Source: Sulfurimonas sp.
GTDB taxonomy: Bacteria; Campylobacterota; Campylobacteria; Campylobacterales; Sulfurimonadaceae
Direction: 5' to 3'
NCBI RefSeq assembly: GCF_014859695.1
Contig: NZ_JACUTS010000007.1
Span: 1-46,193 of the forward strand
Length of the DNA: 46,193 nucleotides
The number at the start of each line of letters is the position of its first letter. The first letter of the stretch is position 1. Shown here one piece after another: positions 15,752 through 24,066 of the stretch. Under the pieces are notes generated by a model that saw only the letters and a program-made list of their open reading frames with translations, was not told where the DNA came from and did no database searches. Position numbers and translations under genes: made by a program.

Positions 15752-15904
15752 ATGTTTGAACCATTTGTAGATGTAGTTCCAAGTTTCTTTGGTTGGTTAA
15801 ACCAAGGTCCCTTGACTCTAACAATTTTTTTACATACTGTTATCGTACTTCCAATGTTTTGGATTTACAAGCAAGAGAAAGCTCGTTTAGAGCAAGAGGG
15901 TTAA
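15752..15904 (+). CDS. Small membrane protein, 50 aa, between norB and nirS
   Basis: The sequence begins MFEPFVDVVPSFFGWLNQGP and ends KQEKARLEQEG, with one membrane helix at about residues 20-38. AAGGAG precedes the ATG and the gap from norB is 10 bp, so it is translated in the same operon. It resembles in size and plan the small single-helix subunits of heme-copper oxidases (such as CcoQ), but I cannot show homology. Below usual ORF length cutoffs, so probably often unannotated. Confidence 0.7.
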   Translation: MFEPFVDVVPSFFGWLNQGPLTLTIFLHTVIVLPMFWIYKQEKARLEQEG

Positions 15905-15920
15905 TTTAACAATTAGTCGT

Positions 15921-15939
15921 GCAGGGCCTTCGGGCCCGC
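15921..15939 (+). promoter_or_regulatory. GC-rich UUCG-tetraloop hairpin in the norB-nirS intergenic RNA
   Basis: GGGCC-TTCG-GGCCC (15924-15937), extended by two more G-C pairs across a one-base bulge. It is the most GC-rich stem in an AT-rich neighbourhood, lies 31 bases before the nirS ATG, and lacks a T-run. More likely an mRNA processing or stability element than a terminator. Confidence 0.55.
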
Positions 15940-15969
15940 ATATTCGTCTATTTTAGAAGGAGAAATAAA

Positions 15970-17613
15970 ATGAGATTAGATAAATTAGTTATGTCAGTTG
16001 CTGCAATGGCAGTAGTAGGTTCGGGTATGGTTGTCCAAGCGTCTAGCAAGATGGATGTAGAGTTGGTTTTTGAAAAAGAGTGTCAAGGCTGTCACGGTCC
16101 TAACCTAGAGGGTGGTGTTGGTTCTGATTTACGTCCTGCGGTTACTGCTAAGAAAAACGCTTATGAGCTCGCAGAAGTTATTTTAAACGGTAAAGCTGGT
16201 ACAGCTATGCCTCAATTTAAAGATAAATTTACTAAAGACGATGCTGATAAGATGGTTGATTATATTCAGCACTTTAAGGGAAGAGTAATCAAGCAGCTTA
16301 CTCTTGAGACAGTAAAAGAGGGATGGAAGCCGTTAAACGACAGAATGAAATTCTTTACTGAGTATCCAAACGCAGTTGATGTTAAGAAAAACACAGACAT
16401 CTGTTTCGTAACTGAGCGTGATGCTGAGCGTGTTGCATTCGTTGATGGTACAAGCGGTAAGATCCTATCTAAGCACCCTGCAGGTTTTGCTGTTCACGTA
16501 ACAGTTACAAACAAGCGTCAGCCTCGTTATGCTTACTCAATCTCTCGTTCAGGTCTAGTAACAATGTTCGACCTTAACACTCCGGGTCAGCAAAAAATTG
16601 CTGAGTGTCAAGTTGGTTCTGACTCTCGTGGTCTTGCAGTATCTCCAGATGGTAAATACCTAATGGCCGGCAACTATGTTCCAGGCGGTGCTGTACTTAT
16701 GGATGCTATGACTCTTGAGCCGTTAAAAGTTTATCCTACATCAAGTGTTATCAAGCCAAACGGTGATATCGATTCATCTCGTGTAGCCGGTATCTTTGAC
16801 ACTCCGTACGGTCCTTACTTTGCATTTGCACTAAAAGACGGTGGTCACGTTTATATCGTAGATTACTCTAAGCCAAATTTCCCAATCGTTGGAGATATTC
16901 CAAACATTGGTGATATTCTTCATGATGGTTTCTTAAATGAAGGTAAACAGATTGGTCGTTACCTATTTATTGCTTCTCAAGGAAGTGACGTTGTCGGTGT
17001 TGTAGACTTTAAAACTAAATCATTAGTAACAAAAATCTACACAGGTCCTGCATCTAAGCCACACCCAGGTCAAGGTTCTTCTTGGTTTAATGAAGGTTTA
17101 GGAGAGCAACTTGGTGCTACTGTTAACATGAACTTAGGTCAAGTAACTATCTGGGATAGCAGCTTTGATGTTATTCGTCAGATTCCAATCGGCGGCGGTG
17201 GACTATTTATCGGTACATCTGAGCACACTCCGTTCCTATGGGCTGACAACGTTCTTGGTTCAAGCGATGTTTGGAATCAAGTTCACTTGATCAACAAGCA
17301 GACTCTTGAAGTTGACAGAATTATCACTGTTGGTACAAAGGAAGGTACAGTAATAGATCCTGTAACTCACAAAGTGCTATACAAGTGGGATGTTCCGACT
17401 GTAAAAGATGACAAAGGTAACGCTATCGTTCCTAGAATTCTTCACGCTGAGCCTGCTAACCACGGTTACTGGACTATGATTTCTGAGTGGAATGCTGGTC
17501 GCATCGGTATCTATGAAGCAAAAACAGGTAAGTTTGTTAAATACATCACTGGTTTAATAACTCCTACGTTTACTTACTCAATCGAGCACAGACAAACTAT
17601 TCCAGGTGCATAA
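15970..17613 (+). CDS. nirS: Cytochrome cd1 nitrite reductase
   Basis: 547 aa, periplasmic, reduces nitrite to NO. Signal peptide (about residues 1-24), a heme c domain with CQGCH at 38-42 and Met80 (TAMPQF) as second ligand, then the eight-bladed heme d1 propeller. The d1 iron ligand is His176 in GFAVHVT, and the two active-site histidines are His318 (ILHDGF) and His365 (KPHPGQG). The start at 15970 has AGAAGGAG just upstream; the frame extends to a GTG at 15919 but that part would destroy the signal peptide. Codons are strongly biased (CGT, GGT, AAC), as for an abundant protein. Ends with two hairpins and a T-run. Confidence 0.96.
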   Translation: MRLDKLVMSVAAMAVVGSGMVVQASSKMDVELVFEKECQGCHGPNLEGGVGSDLRPAVTAKKNAYELAEVILNGKAGTAMPQFKDKFTKDDADKMVDYIQHFKGRVIKQLTLETVKEGWKPLNDRMKFFTEYPNAVDVKKNTDICFVTERDAERVAFVDGTSGKILSKHPAGFAVHVTVTNKRQPRYAYSISRSGLVTMFDLNTPGQQKIAECQVGSDSRGLAVSPDGKYLMAGNYVPGGAVLMDAMTLEPLKVYPTSSVIKPNGDIDSSRVAGIFDTPYGPYFAFALKDGGHVYIVDYSKPNFPIVGDIPNIGDILHDGFLNEGKQIGRYLFIASQGSDVVGVVDFKTKSLVTKIYTGPASKPHPGQGSSWFNEGLGEQLGATVNMNLGQVTIWDSSFDVIRQIPIGGGGLFIGTSEHTPFLWADNVLGSSDVWNQVHLINKQTLEVDRIITVGTKEGTVIDPVTHKVLYKWDVPTVKDDKGNAIVPRILHAEPANHGYWTMISEWNAGRIGIYEAKTGKFVKYITGLITPTFTYSIEHRQTIPGA

Positions 17614-17652
17614 TTTGCACCTTCTCTCCCTCGTGGAGAGAAAACTTTTTTT
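17605..17652 (+). terminator. Double-hairpin intrinsic terminator of nirS
   Basis: GGTGCA/TGCACC (17605-17610 with 17616-17621) encloses the nirS stop codon. It is followed directly by TTCTCTCC/GGAGAGAA (17622-17629 with 17635-17642) and a run of seven T at 17646-17652. It separates nirS from the d1-synthesis genes. Confidence 0.8.
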
Positions 17653-17815
17653 ATATTAACAATTAAGTTCTTCAACTAAAGTACTCATAAGCTATAAAAA
17701 TATATAAAGCTTCTCAGCTATACAATAACTATATAAAATTAATAATTTTGACAATTATAAGCCAAAGTTCAAGCTTGATTTAGCTAGAATAATATATAAA
17801 CGTAAAGAGACAATT

Positions 17816-18121
17816 ATGAAAAAAAGTATACTAATATCGCTCGCTTTAACGTCTTTTTTATCTGCAAACGAAATGGATGGAAAAGAGGTTTTTGAAATGT
17901 ACTGCTGGGGATGTCATCATCAGATTTCTGAAGCGTTTGGTCCATCCTTTACAGAGATTGCTTCCAAGCGCTCTTATGAGGAGATACAAGCCTATATTTT
18001 AGATCCTGAGTCAATGTATAAAGCGTTTGGATATAAACGCACAGTGATGACAAAATTAAAGCTAACAGACAAAGAGAGAGAAGCTATTGCAAAATATGTT
18101 CTCTCATACAAAGGTAAATAA
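17816..18121 (+). CDS. nirC: Small monoheme cytochrome c, NirC-like
   Basis: 101 aa with a signal peptide ending near SANEM, one heme c site CWGCH at 30-34, and a Met in VMTKLKLT as likely sixth ligand. Small c cytochromes of this kind (NirC) accompany nirS and can donate electrons to it or to NirF-type steps. It begins a five- to seven-gene unit: its TAA directly abuts the nirJ ATG. The gene lies 202 bp after nirS beyond a strong terminator, so it needs its own promoter in the A/T-rich gap; candidates such as AATATATAA near 17791 are too degenerate to call. Confidence 0.85.
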   Translation: MKKSILISLALTSFLSANEMDGKEVFEMYCWGCHHQISEAFGPSFTEIASKRSYEEIQAYILDPESMYKAFGYKRTVMTKLKLTDKEREAIAKYVLSYKGK

Positions 18122-19243
18122 ATGTTTAGATTATCAAACCTCATATCTTCAGTTGTTGAGGGTAAGCCTGAGAGAGTACTGGATGGTTCTATTGCGATAT
18201 GGAACTTCACAAACCGCTGTAACCTCTCATGTCTTCACTGCTACTCGAAATCAACACTTGATGAAGTGGATACACTAACAACTGAGCAGATTAAAAAAAC
18301 TATTTTAGAGATGAAAGCGAACGGAGTCAAGTTTATTATCTTCTCAGGAGGAGAGCCACTCACAAGAAAAGATCTCTTTGAGATTGCCGATTTTTGCAAA
18401 GAAAACGGCATTATTACCTACCTCTCAAGCAACGGTCTCTACTTCACAAAAGGAAATATACAGCGCATAGTAAGCACGTTCAACTATGTCGGTGTGAGCA
18501 TAGACGGTGATGAGCCTACGCATGACTATTTCAGAGGACTCAAGGGTGCATTTAAAGAGACGCTTAAAGCTGTGCAACTTGCAAATGCAACAGGGGCTAA
18601 AGTCGGCATACGCTTTACAATGACAAAAGATACCATTAACTCTCTAGAGTATATTTTTGACCTTGCCCAAAAAGAGAATATTCCAAAAATCTATATATCT
18701 CACCTTGTCTACTCAGGGCGTGGGCTTGATAATCTAAAAATGGATCTATCAAAAGAGCAAAGAAGAGAGGCTATGGAGTTTATAATTGATAAAGCTTTTG
18801 AGTACTACGAAACAGGAAGAGATATAGAGATAGTAACAGGAAATATGGAGCAGGATGCAATCCTATTTTTAAATAGATTTGCCCAAAAATATCCTCATCT
18901 TAAAGAGACAATGAGAGAGCGTCTTGTCTCTTGGGGCGGCAACAGTGCGGGACGCAAGCTCTTAAACATAAACAGCGAGGGCGACGTAAGACCTGACCCA
19001 TTCTTCCCTCTAACAGTCGGGAACATAACAAAGCAGGATTTCGGGGAGATTTGGCAAAGCGGTGAACTGCTAGATCAGTTAAGAGTTCATCCTAGACGTC
19101 AGATAAGCGGCATCTGCGCAGAGTGTGAGCAGATAGATATTTGTAACGGCGGCTCTAGATCAAGAGCCTACGCTATTACCGGTGATTTATGGAGCGAAGA
19201 TCCATCATGCTACCTAAGTGAACAAGAGAGAAGGAAAGATTAA
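18122..19243 (+). CDS. nirJ: Heme d1 biosynthesis radical SAM protein NirJ
   Basis: 373 aa. The radical SAM cluster motif is CNLSCLHC (Cys33, Cys37, Cys40), with the GGEPL SAM-binding loop and a C-terminal SPASM-like cluster region (ICAECEQIDICNGGSR and a later Cys in DPSCY). NirJ removes propionate chains from didecarboxysiroheme to install the d1 oxo groups. Tight packing: starts on the base after nirC ends and shares one base with nirF (TAATG). Related AhbC/AhbD enzymes look similar, but position next to nirF and nirS makes NirJ the best call. Confidence 0.92.
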   Translation: MFRLSNLISSVVEGKPERVLDGSIAIWNFTNRCNLSCLHCYSKSTLDEVDTLTTEQIKKTILEMKANGVKFIIFSGGEPLTRKDLFEIADFCKENGIITYLSSNGLYFTKGNIQRIVSTFNYVGVSIDGDEPTHDYFRGLKGAFKETLKAVQLANATGAKVGIRFTMTKDTINSLEYIFDLAQKENIPKIYISHLVYSGRGLDNLKMDLSKEQRREAMEFIIDKAFEYYETGRDIEIVTGNMEQDAILFLNRFAQKYPHLKETMRERLVSWGGNSAGRKLLNINSEGDVRPDPFFPLTVGNITKQDFGEIWQSGELLDQLRVHPRRQISGICAECEQIDICNGGSRSRAYAITGDLWSEDPSCYLSEQERRKD

Positions 19244-20382
19244 TGAAAATAAGTAAAACAGTAGTAGGCATCTCCCTTCTGGCGGCGATGTTTATAAACG
19301 TTCACGCCAAAGGACTAAACCCGATACTCGCAGAGCTAAGAGGAAACGATAAGCTTTTTGTTGTTGAGAGAGAGAGCAGTTCGCTTGCTATTATTGAGCA
19401 AGGGCTAACGAGAAACCATATGGAGGGGATGCACGACATGAATCACGGCGTTGTAAAATTTTATGACAACGACGGATATGTCATCTCCCGTGACGGATAT
19501 ATTATAAAGTTTGACCCTATTGAAGAGAAGATTCTCAAAGAGTTTAAAACAAGCGATAGTGCAATCGGCTTTACTGTAACTAAGAACTACATCGCTGTTG
19601 CAAACTACGCAAAAAAGAGTGTTGATATTTTAGATAGAGATTTAAACCCTATTAAGTCGTTTGAAACCGGTTCAAAAAATGTCGGGATTAAACAGTATAA
19701 GAACTACTTGGTTTTCTCTCAGATGGATAATGATAAAATCACAGTACTAAAAGATAAAAATGAGGGCAAAGGGCTGCCTGACTTTGAGATATACAAAGAG
19801 TTTGAAGATGTCGGTGTTATGCCCTTTGACGCTATGATAAAAAACAACCATTTTATTACCGGATTTTTTAAAAGTGACTTTTTCGGCGTTGTTGATCTCG
19901 ACACAATGACATACTCAAAAATCGATATTTTACTTGAAGACAGAAAGCCCGTACTTAAAGTTCCGCACTTTGGCTTTTGGAGCATAAGTGACGGGCATGT
20001 TTTTATACCGGCTGTCGGCAACAACAAGGTTCTTGTTTATACTCCTGATTTTAAATTTGTAAAAAACATCGAAACAGAGGGACTTCCTGTCTTTACTACT
20101 CTTAGTCCTGATCAAAAATATATGGCAGTAACGTTTAGCGGCGATAAATTTCCTGTTGTACAGATCATAGACACAAAAACTCTAGAGGTTATAAAAAGAT
20201 TTGAGTTTGACGGAAAAGTGCTACATGCGAGATGGTCCAACCTTAGACCAAATCTCTATATATCCGTAAATGATACAAACAAAGTTGCCGTTATTAATAC
20301 AAAAGAGTGGTATCTCGCTCGTGAGATGTATAATGTTAAAAAACCGTCTGGTTTATTTATTTACGGAGAGGAAAGAAAATAA
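19243..20382 (+). CDS. nirF: Heme d1 biosynthesis protein NirF
   Basis: 379 aa with a cleavable signal peptide (cleavage probably after VHAKG), then a NirS-like beta-propeller without heme c. Family features include MTYSKIDILLEDRKPVLKVP and a late HARWSNLRPNLYISVND block ending KKPSGLF. NirF acts in the periplasm, binding a d1 precursor at a late step of heme d1 formation. The lipobox of some NirF proteins is absent. It overlaps both neighbours by one base (TAATG). Confidence 0.92.
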   Translation: MKISKTVVGISLLAAMFINVHAKGLNPILAELRGNDKLFVVERESSSLAIIEQGLTRNHMEGMHDMNHGVVKFYDNDGYVISRDGYIIKFDPIEEKILKEFKTSDSAIGFTVTKNYIAVANYAKKSVDILDRDLNPIKSFETGSKNVGIKQYKNYLVFSQMDNDKITVLKDKNEGKGLPDFEIYKEFEDVGVMPFDAMIKNNHFITGFFKSDFFGVVDLDTMTYSKIDILLEDRKPVLKVPHFGFWSISDGHVFIPAVGNNKVLVYTPDFKFVKNIETEGLPVFTTLSPDQKYMAVTFSGDKFPVVQIIDTKTLEVIKRFEFDGKVLHARWSNLRPNLYISVNDTNKVAVINTKEWYLAREMYNVKKPSGLFIYGEERK

Positions 20383-21122
20383 TGGGGAAAGTCTACTTAA
20401 CCGGTGCAGGACCGGGAGATATTGAGCTATTGACTCTAAAGGCGCTTAGGGTTATCAAAGAGGCAGATGTGGTTATTTATGACCGTTTGGCAAACCCTGA
20501 TATTTTAAAAGAGGCGAAAAGCGGTTGTGAATTTGTCTATGTTGGAAAAGAGGATGGCAGACATATCATGCCTCAGGATGACATTAACGAAGTAATCTAT
20601 CAAAATTCACTCAAATATGAGAATGTGGTTCGTCTTAAAGGTGGAGATCCGTTTGTTTTTGGACGCGGCGGAGAAGAGGCGCTTTATCTGCATGAAAGAG
20701 GCATTAGATTTGAAGTAATCCCGGGTATTACATCTTCAATCAGTGCTCCGGCATATGCCGGTATTCCTGTTACACATCGCGGTGTTGCGGTTAGCTTTAG
20801 AGTTGTAACGGGACATGAGTCTCCTCATAAAAAAGAGTCCCAGATTCCATGGGAGACCTTTAAAACAGATGATACTATCGTCTTTTTGATGGGGCTTCAC
20901 AATCTTCCTAAAATATCTAGAAAACTTATTCAAATCGGAAAATCTGAGGATTATCCGTGTGCTGTAATATCCAAAGGAACAACCAAAGATCAGATTGTTG
21001 TTGTAGGCACGCTCAAAGATATCGTAGAGAAAACAAAAGATTTGCCTACGCCGGCGCTTATTGTTGTTGGAAAAGTCGTTGAACTTAGAAAACAGTTAGA
21101 TTGGTTTGAGGGAAATGTCTAA
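20382..21122 (+). CDS. nirE: Uroporphyrinogen-III C-methyltransferase (SUMT; NirE/CobA)
   Basis: 246 aa single-domain methylase: VYLTGAGPGDIELLTLKAL at the start, DRLANPDIL, RLKGGDPFVFGRGGEE, PGITSSISAPAYAGIPVTHRG, and a final PTPALIVVGKVV. It makes precorrin-2 from uroporphyrinogen III, the entry to siroheme and heme d1, feeding the Met8-like enzyme at 9141. Being in the nir operon, it is probably the dedicated NirE; cobA would be an equally valid name. Overlaps nirF by one base and the kinase gene by eight. Confidence 0.92.
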   Translation: MGKVYLTGAGPGDIELLTLKALRVIKEADVVIYDRLANPDILKEAKSGCEFVYVGKEDGRHIMPQDDINEVIYQNSLKYENVVRLKGGDPFVFGRGGEEALYLHERGIRFEVIPGITSSISAPAYAGIPVTHRGVAVSFRVVTGHESPHKKESQIPWETFKTDDTIVFLMGLHNLPKISRKLIQIGKSEDYPCAVISKGTTKDQIVVVGTLKDIVEKTKDLPTPALIVVGKVVELRKQLDWFEGNV

Positions 21123-22641
21123 TCTCCAAAATACCTCCGAAGCGGTTTTAATCGCACCAAATATCTACTGGGTCGGTATGCATCTAAAAAACGACCCATT
21201 TCAATGTCATCCATACCTCATCAAAAACGGCAATGAGTCAATTCTAATCGATCCCGGCTCCATGCTTGAGTTTAGCGAGACAGTTAGAAAAGTAAAAACG
21301 ATTATGGAGATGAGCTCTATAAAATACATTGTCCTTCATCATCAAGATCCGGATCTTGCTGCAGCAGTGCCGGAGATAGAGAAGCTTATAAACAGAGCTG
21401 ACCTCCGGATCGTAACACACTCCAGAATGTCTCTTCTGATAAAGCACTATCTTGTTACTTCAAGCTATTACGAGATTGATAAAAATGAGTATCAGCTCCT
21501 TACCTCCAGCGGATTTAAGCTTGAATTTTTAACCACTCCATACTGCCACTCTCCAGGAGCATTTGTCAGCTATGAGCCTGTTTCAAAAACTCTTTTCTCA
21601 GGCGACATATTTGGGGGAATCGAGGAGTCTTGGGATTTTTATGCAGATGAGAGCTATTTTTTTAAAGCCAAGCGGTTTCATGAGGAGTATATGCCTAGCA
21701 AGGATATATTTAACTACTCACTTAGTAAAATTGAGAAGCTTGACCTTGAGATGATAGCTCCCCAGCACGGCTCAATTATAGAGAAAAAATATATTCCCCA
21801 GTTGATAGAAGATATGAAAAATCTTGACTGCGGGCTCTATATAGAGGAAAAATATAACCAAGAACTCATCGACACCATAGAAGAGCTAAAGAGAAAAGAG
21901 CAGTCTCTAAGAGAGAGAAACCTGATGCTCTCAGAGCAGTCAAAAAGAGCAGAAATTGGAGAGATGATAGGCAACATTGCTCATCAGTGGCGCCAGCCTT
22001 TGGCAATCATAAACACATCACTGGCAATCCTAAAAGAGAAAAATAGAGCGGATATGCTAAGCAAGGATGAGATTGCAGAGAAGCTAGAGAAGATGGAGAA
22101 GAGAGTAATCTATATGTCTGAGACCATAGAGGATTTTATGAGCTACTACACCCCGGAGAGGGAAAAGGCTTACTTTAACGTAAGTGAAGCGGTAGAGAAG
22201 GCGATTGATATAGTAAACCTTAAGTCAAATGAGCGAGATATACATCTAGAACTGCTGTTGCATAGCAAATATAAGGTTTACGGGCTTATGAATGAGTTTG
22301 TGCAGGTAGTCGTATCTATTTTATCAAATATCAACGATTTAATTACCATAAGAGAGGTTAGAGATCCTGCTGTGAGCATCTCGCTCTATGATGAGGATGG
22401 GTATATTGTTCTCTCTATCAAAGATAATTGCGGAGGAGTTGATGAAAAAAACCTAAGTAAAATATTTGATCCCTACTTTACTACAAAGCACAAATCAATA
22501 GGCACCGGACTGGGTCTGCATATCGCGAAGATGATTGTAGAAGAGAACATGAGCGGTGTGCTCGGTGCAAAAAATATCTACTCTCCAAAAGACGAAAAAA
22601 TTGGAGCAGAATTCACCATAAAGATAAAAAATGAAAGCTGA
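21115..22641 (+). CDS. Sensor histidine kinase with N-terminal diiron ODP (FprA-like beta-lactamase-fold) domain
   Basis: 508 aa, no membrane segment, so a cytoplasmic sensor. Residues 1-240 form a flavodiiron-type beta-lactamase domain with metal ligands in HHQDPD (75-80), His145 (CHSPGAF), Asp164 (SGDIFGG) and His218 (APQHGS); the flavodoxin half of true FprA is missing. A coiled coil (about 240-280) leads to the kinase: NIAHQWRQP with His290, an N box, DNCGGV and GTGLGLHIAKMIVEE. ODP domains bind O2 and can react with NO, so the likely signal is O2, NO or redox. Start is ATG 21115, inside nirE by eight bases. Pairs with the response regulator that overlaps its end. Confidence 0.9.
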   Translation: MSNLQNTSEAVLIAPNIYWVGMHLKNDPFQCHPYLIKNGNESILIDPGSMLEFSETVRKVKTIMEMSSIKYIVLHHQDPDLAAAVPEIEKLINRADLRIVTHSRMSLLIKHYLVTSSYYEIDKNEYQLLTSSGFKLEFLTTPYCHSPGAFVSYEPVSKTLFSGDIFGGIEESWDFYADESYFFKAKRFHEEYMPSKDIFNYSLSKIEKLDLEMIAPQHGSIIEKKYIPQLIEDMKNLDCGLYIEEKYNQELIDTIEELKRKEQSLRERNLMLSEQSKRAEIGEMIGNIAHQWRQPLAIINTSLAILKEKNRADMLSKDEIAEKLEKMEKRVIYMSETIEDFMSYYTPEREKAYFNVSEAVEKAIDIVNLKSNERDIHLELLLHSKYKVYGLMNEFVQVVVSILSNINDLITIREVRDPAVSISLYDEDGYIVLSIKDNCGGVDEKNLSKIFDPYFTTKHKSIGTGLGLHIAKMIVEENMSGVLGAKNIYSPKDEKIGAEFTIKIKNES

Positions 22642-23320
22642 AAAAATCAAAGACATATCTATTTTACTGGCAGAAGATGAGACGGAGTTGCGTGAGACTT
22701 TATCTGAATATCTACAACTATTCTTCAGCAGAGTCTATACGGCATCGTGCGGAAATGAGGCGTATGATATATATAAGCAAAAAAGTCCCGATATTATTTT
22801 AACCGATATAAACATGCCGAACCTTGACGGTTTAGAGATGATTGCGAAAATAAGAAAAGATGACAAAGAGACGAAAATAATAGTAATAAGCGCTCATTCA
22901 GATCAAGAGAAACTGCTCCAAGCAGTAAAACTTCATCTTGAAGCGTATCTTATTAAACCGATAAAAACAGATACTCTTAAAAAAATGCTCTTTGACACGG
23001 TTGAGCTTATAAGAAAAACTTCCCACCGCGTCTATGTAAACGAGACCACATATTGGGATTACGACACAAGTACTCTGTGGAAAAACGCTAAAGAGATAAA
23101 ACTTAGAAAGATGGAGAGTCTTCTCTTGAGGCTTCTCTTCTCAGAACCAAACCGCTGTTTTTCTGCCCAAGAGATATTCGAGGCTCTTCATGAAGGCAAA
23201 GAGAATAAAGAGTTCTCTTCACATGCCATAACATCTCTTATGAAGCGCATTAGAATGAAGCTACCAGGGGAGTTGATTCACAATATATACGGGTTTGGCT
23301 ATAAAATCATTCTTACTTAA
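22631..23320 (+). CDS. Response regulator, receiver plus winged-helix DNA-binding domain
   Basis: 229 aa. Receiver domain with acidic pocket (AEDE at 14-17), phospho-acceptor Asp59 in LTDINMPN, and Lys in LIKPIK. The C-terminal domain (about 130-229) is OmpR-like, ending IHNIYGFGYKIIL. It overlaps the ODP kinase gene by 11 bp, so the two form a cognate pair that is probably tied to the nir operon. Targets are not visible from sequence. A hairpin shared with the convergent Sel1 gene ends the operon. Confidence 0.9.
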   Translation: MKAEKIKDISILLAEDETELRETLSEYLQLFFSRVYTASCGNEAYDIYKQKSPDIILTDINMPNLDGLEMIAKIRKDDKETKIIVISAHSDQEKLLQAVKLHLEAYLIKPIKTDTLKKMLFDTVELIRKTSHRVYVNETTYWDYDTSTLWKNAKEIKLRKMESLLLRLLFSEPNRCFSAQEIFEALHEGKENKEFSSHAITSLMKRIRMKLPGELIHNIYGFGYKIILT

Positions 23321-23339
23321 GAGTTTTAAATACTCTTAA
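23317..23339. terminator. Bidirectional hairpin between the response regulator and Sel1 genes
   Basis: TTAAGAGT (23317-23324) and ACTCTTAA (23332-23339) pair perfectly around a 7-nt loop. The stem contains both convergent stop codons and ends in A/T on either side. Confidence 0.6.
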
Positions 23340-24037
23340 TATTTATGCAGCTCATATTTTTTATACAACTCTTTTGCCTCTTCGTTTCCGGCATCTATCG
23401 CCTTTTGTGCCCACTCTCTGGCTTTTGAGAACTTCTCTTGGTTGCAGTATATCTCTGCTAGAAGATAGTAAGCTGCCTCATCGCCCTCTGCCGCATTTTT
23501 TTCAAGCCACTTAGACGCTTCATCAAACTTTAAAAGCTGCATATAGATACGTCCTATATTTTGCTCGGCTATCTTATGCCCTGAAGCTGCGGCACTCTCT
23601 AAGAGCTCTGCTGATTTTGTAACGTTTGCATCAACACCGTCGCCTCTGTAGTACATAAGCGCTAAATCATACTGTGCATTGGCACTCTTTTGCTCTGAAG
23701 CTTTGCTAAGTAGCTCAAATGCCCTTTTGCTGTCCTGCTCTACGTTATCGCCTCGCAGATAAAACATTCCCAGATCATACTGCGCATTTGCGTTGCCGCT
23801 GTTTGCGGATCTCTCAAGCCACTCTATTGATTTTTGCATATCTTTTTTTGTGCCTAAACCATTTGCGTAGAGATAACTAAGCGCACTCTGTGCCACCGCA
23901 TCGCCATCTTTTGCATTTTTCTCATAAATCTCAAACGCCTTCTTGTAATCACTCTTTTTAAAAGCCTCCAAAGCCGCCACATTATCGGCATGCAGATTTA
24001 AAAACAACAAAAATCCAACAACTATAAATTTAAACAT
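23336..24037 (-). CDS. Secreted Sel1-repeat protein
   Basis: 233 aa with a signal peptide (MFKFIVVGFLLFLNLHA) followed by about five Sel1-like repeats of 36 residues, recognisable by A-x-x-x-L-G/A-x-x-Y-x-x-G-x-G (ALSYLYANGLGTKKD, DLGMFYLRGDNVEQD, DLALMYYRGDGVDAN). Sel1 repeats form alpha solenoids used in protein-protein contacts; in Campylobacterota many are periplasmic Hcp-like proteins. No enzyme domain. It has AAGGATAGGGAA-like ribosome binding upstream. Function unknown. Confidence 0.85.
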   Translation of the reverse strand: MFKFIVVGFLLFLNLHADNVAALEAFKKSDYKKAFEIYEKNAKDGDAVAQSALSYLYANGLGTKKDMQKSIEWLERSANSGNANAQYDLGMFYLRGDNVEQDSKRAFELLSKASEQKSANAQYDLALMYYRGDGVDANVTKSAELLESAAASGHKIAEQNIGRIYMQLLKFDEASKWLEKNAAEGDEAAYYLLAEIYCNQEKFSKAREWAQKAIDAGNEEAKELYKKYELHKY

Positions 24038-24066
24038 TTCCCTATCCTTCTTATTTCAATACGCTA

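Noticed and set aside
17090-17150. Apparent loss of a conserved histidine in NirS (FVH-like position reads WFN)
   Set aside because: Counting from the LHDG histidine, the second catalytic histidine is the one in HPGQG (His365), which is present; the changed position is not the active-site residue.
17767-17780. FNR-like palindrome before the nirC gene (TTCAAGCTTGAT)
   Set aside because: The half-sites are in reversed order (TCAA...TTGA) with the wrong spacing, so it does not match TTGAT-N4-ATCAA.
23336-24037. Beta-lactamase of the Hcp type for the Sel1 protein
   Set aside because: Sel1 repeats alone do not show enzyme activity and the cysteine pairs of Hcp proteins are not present.
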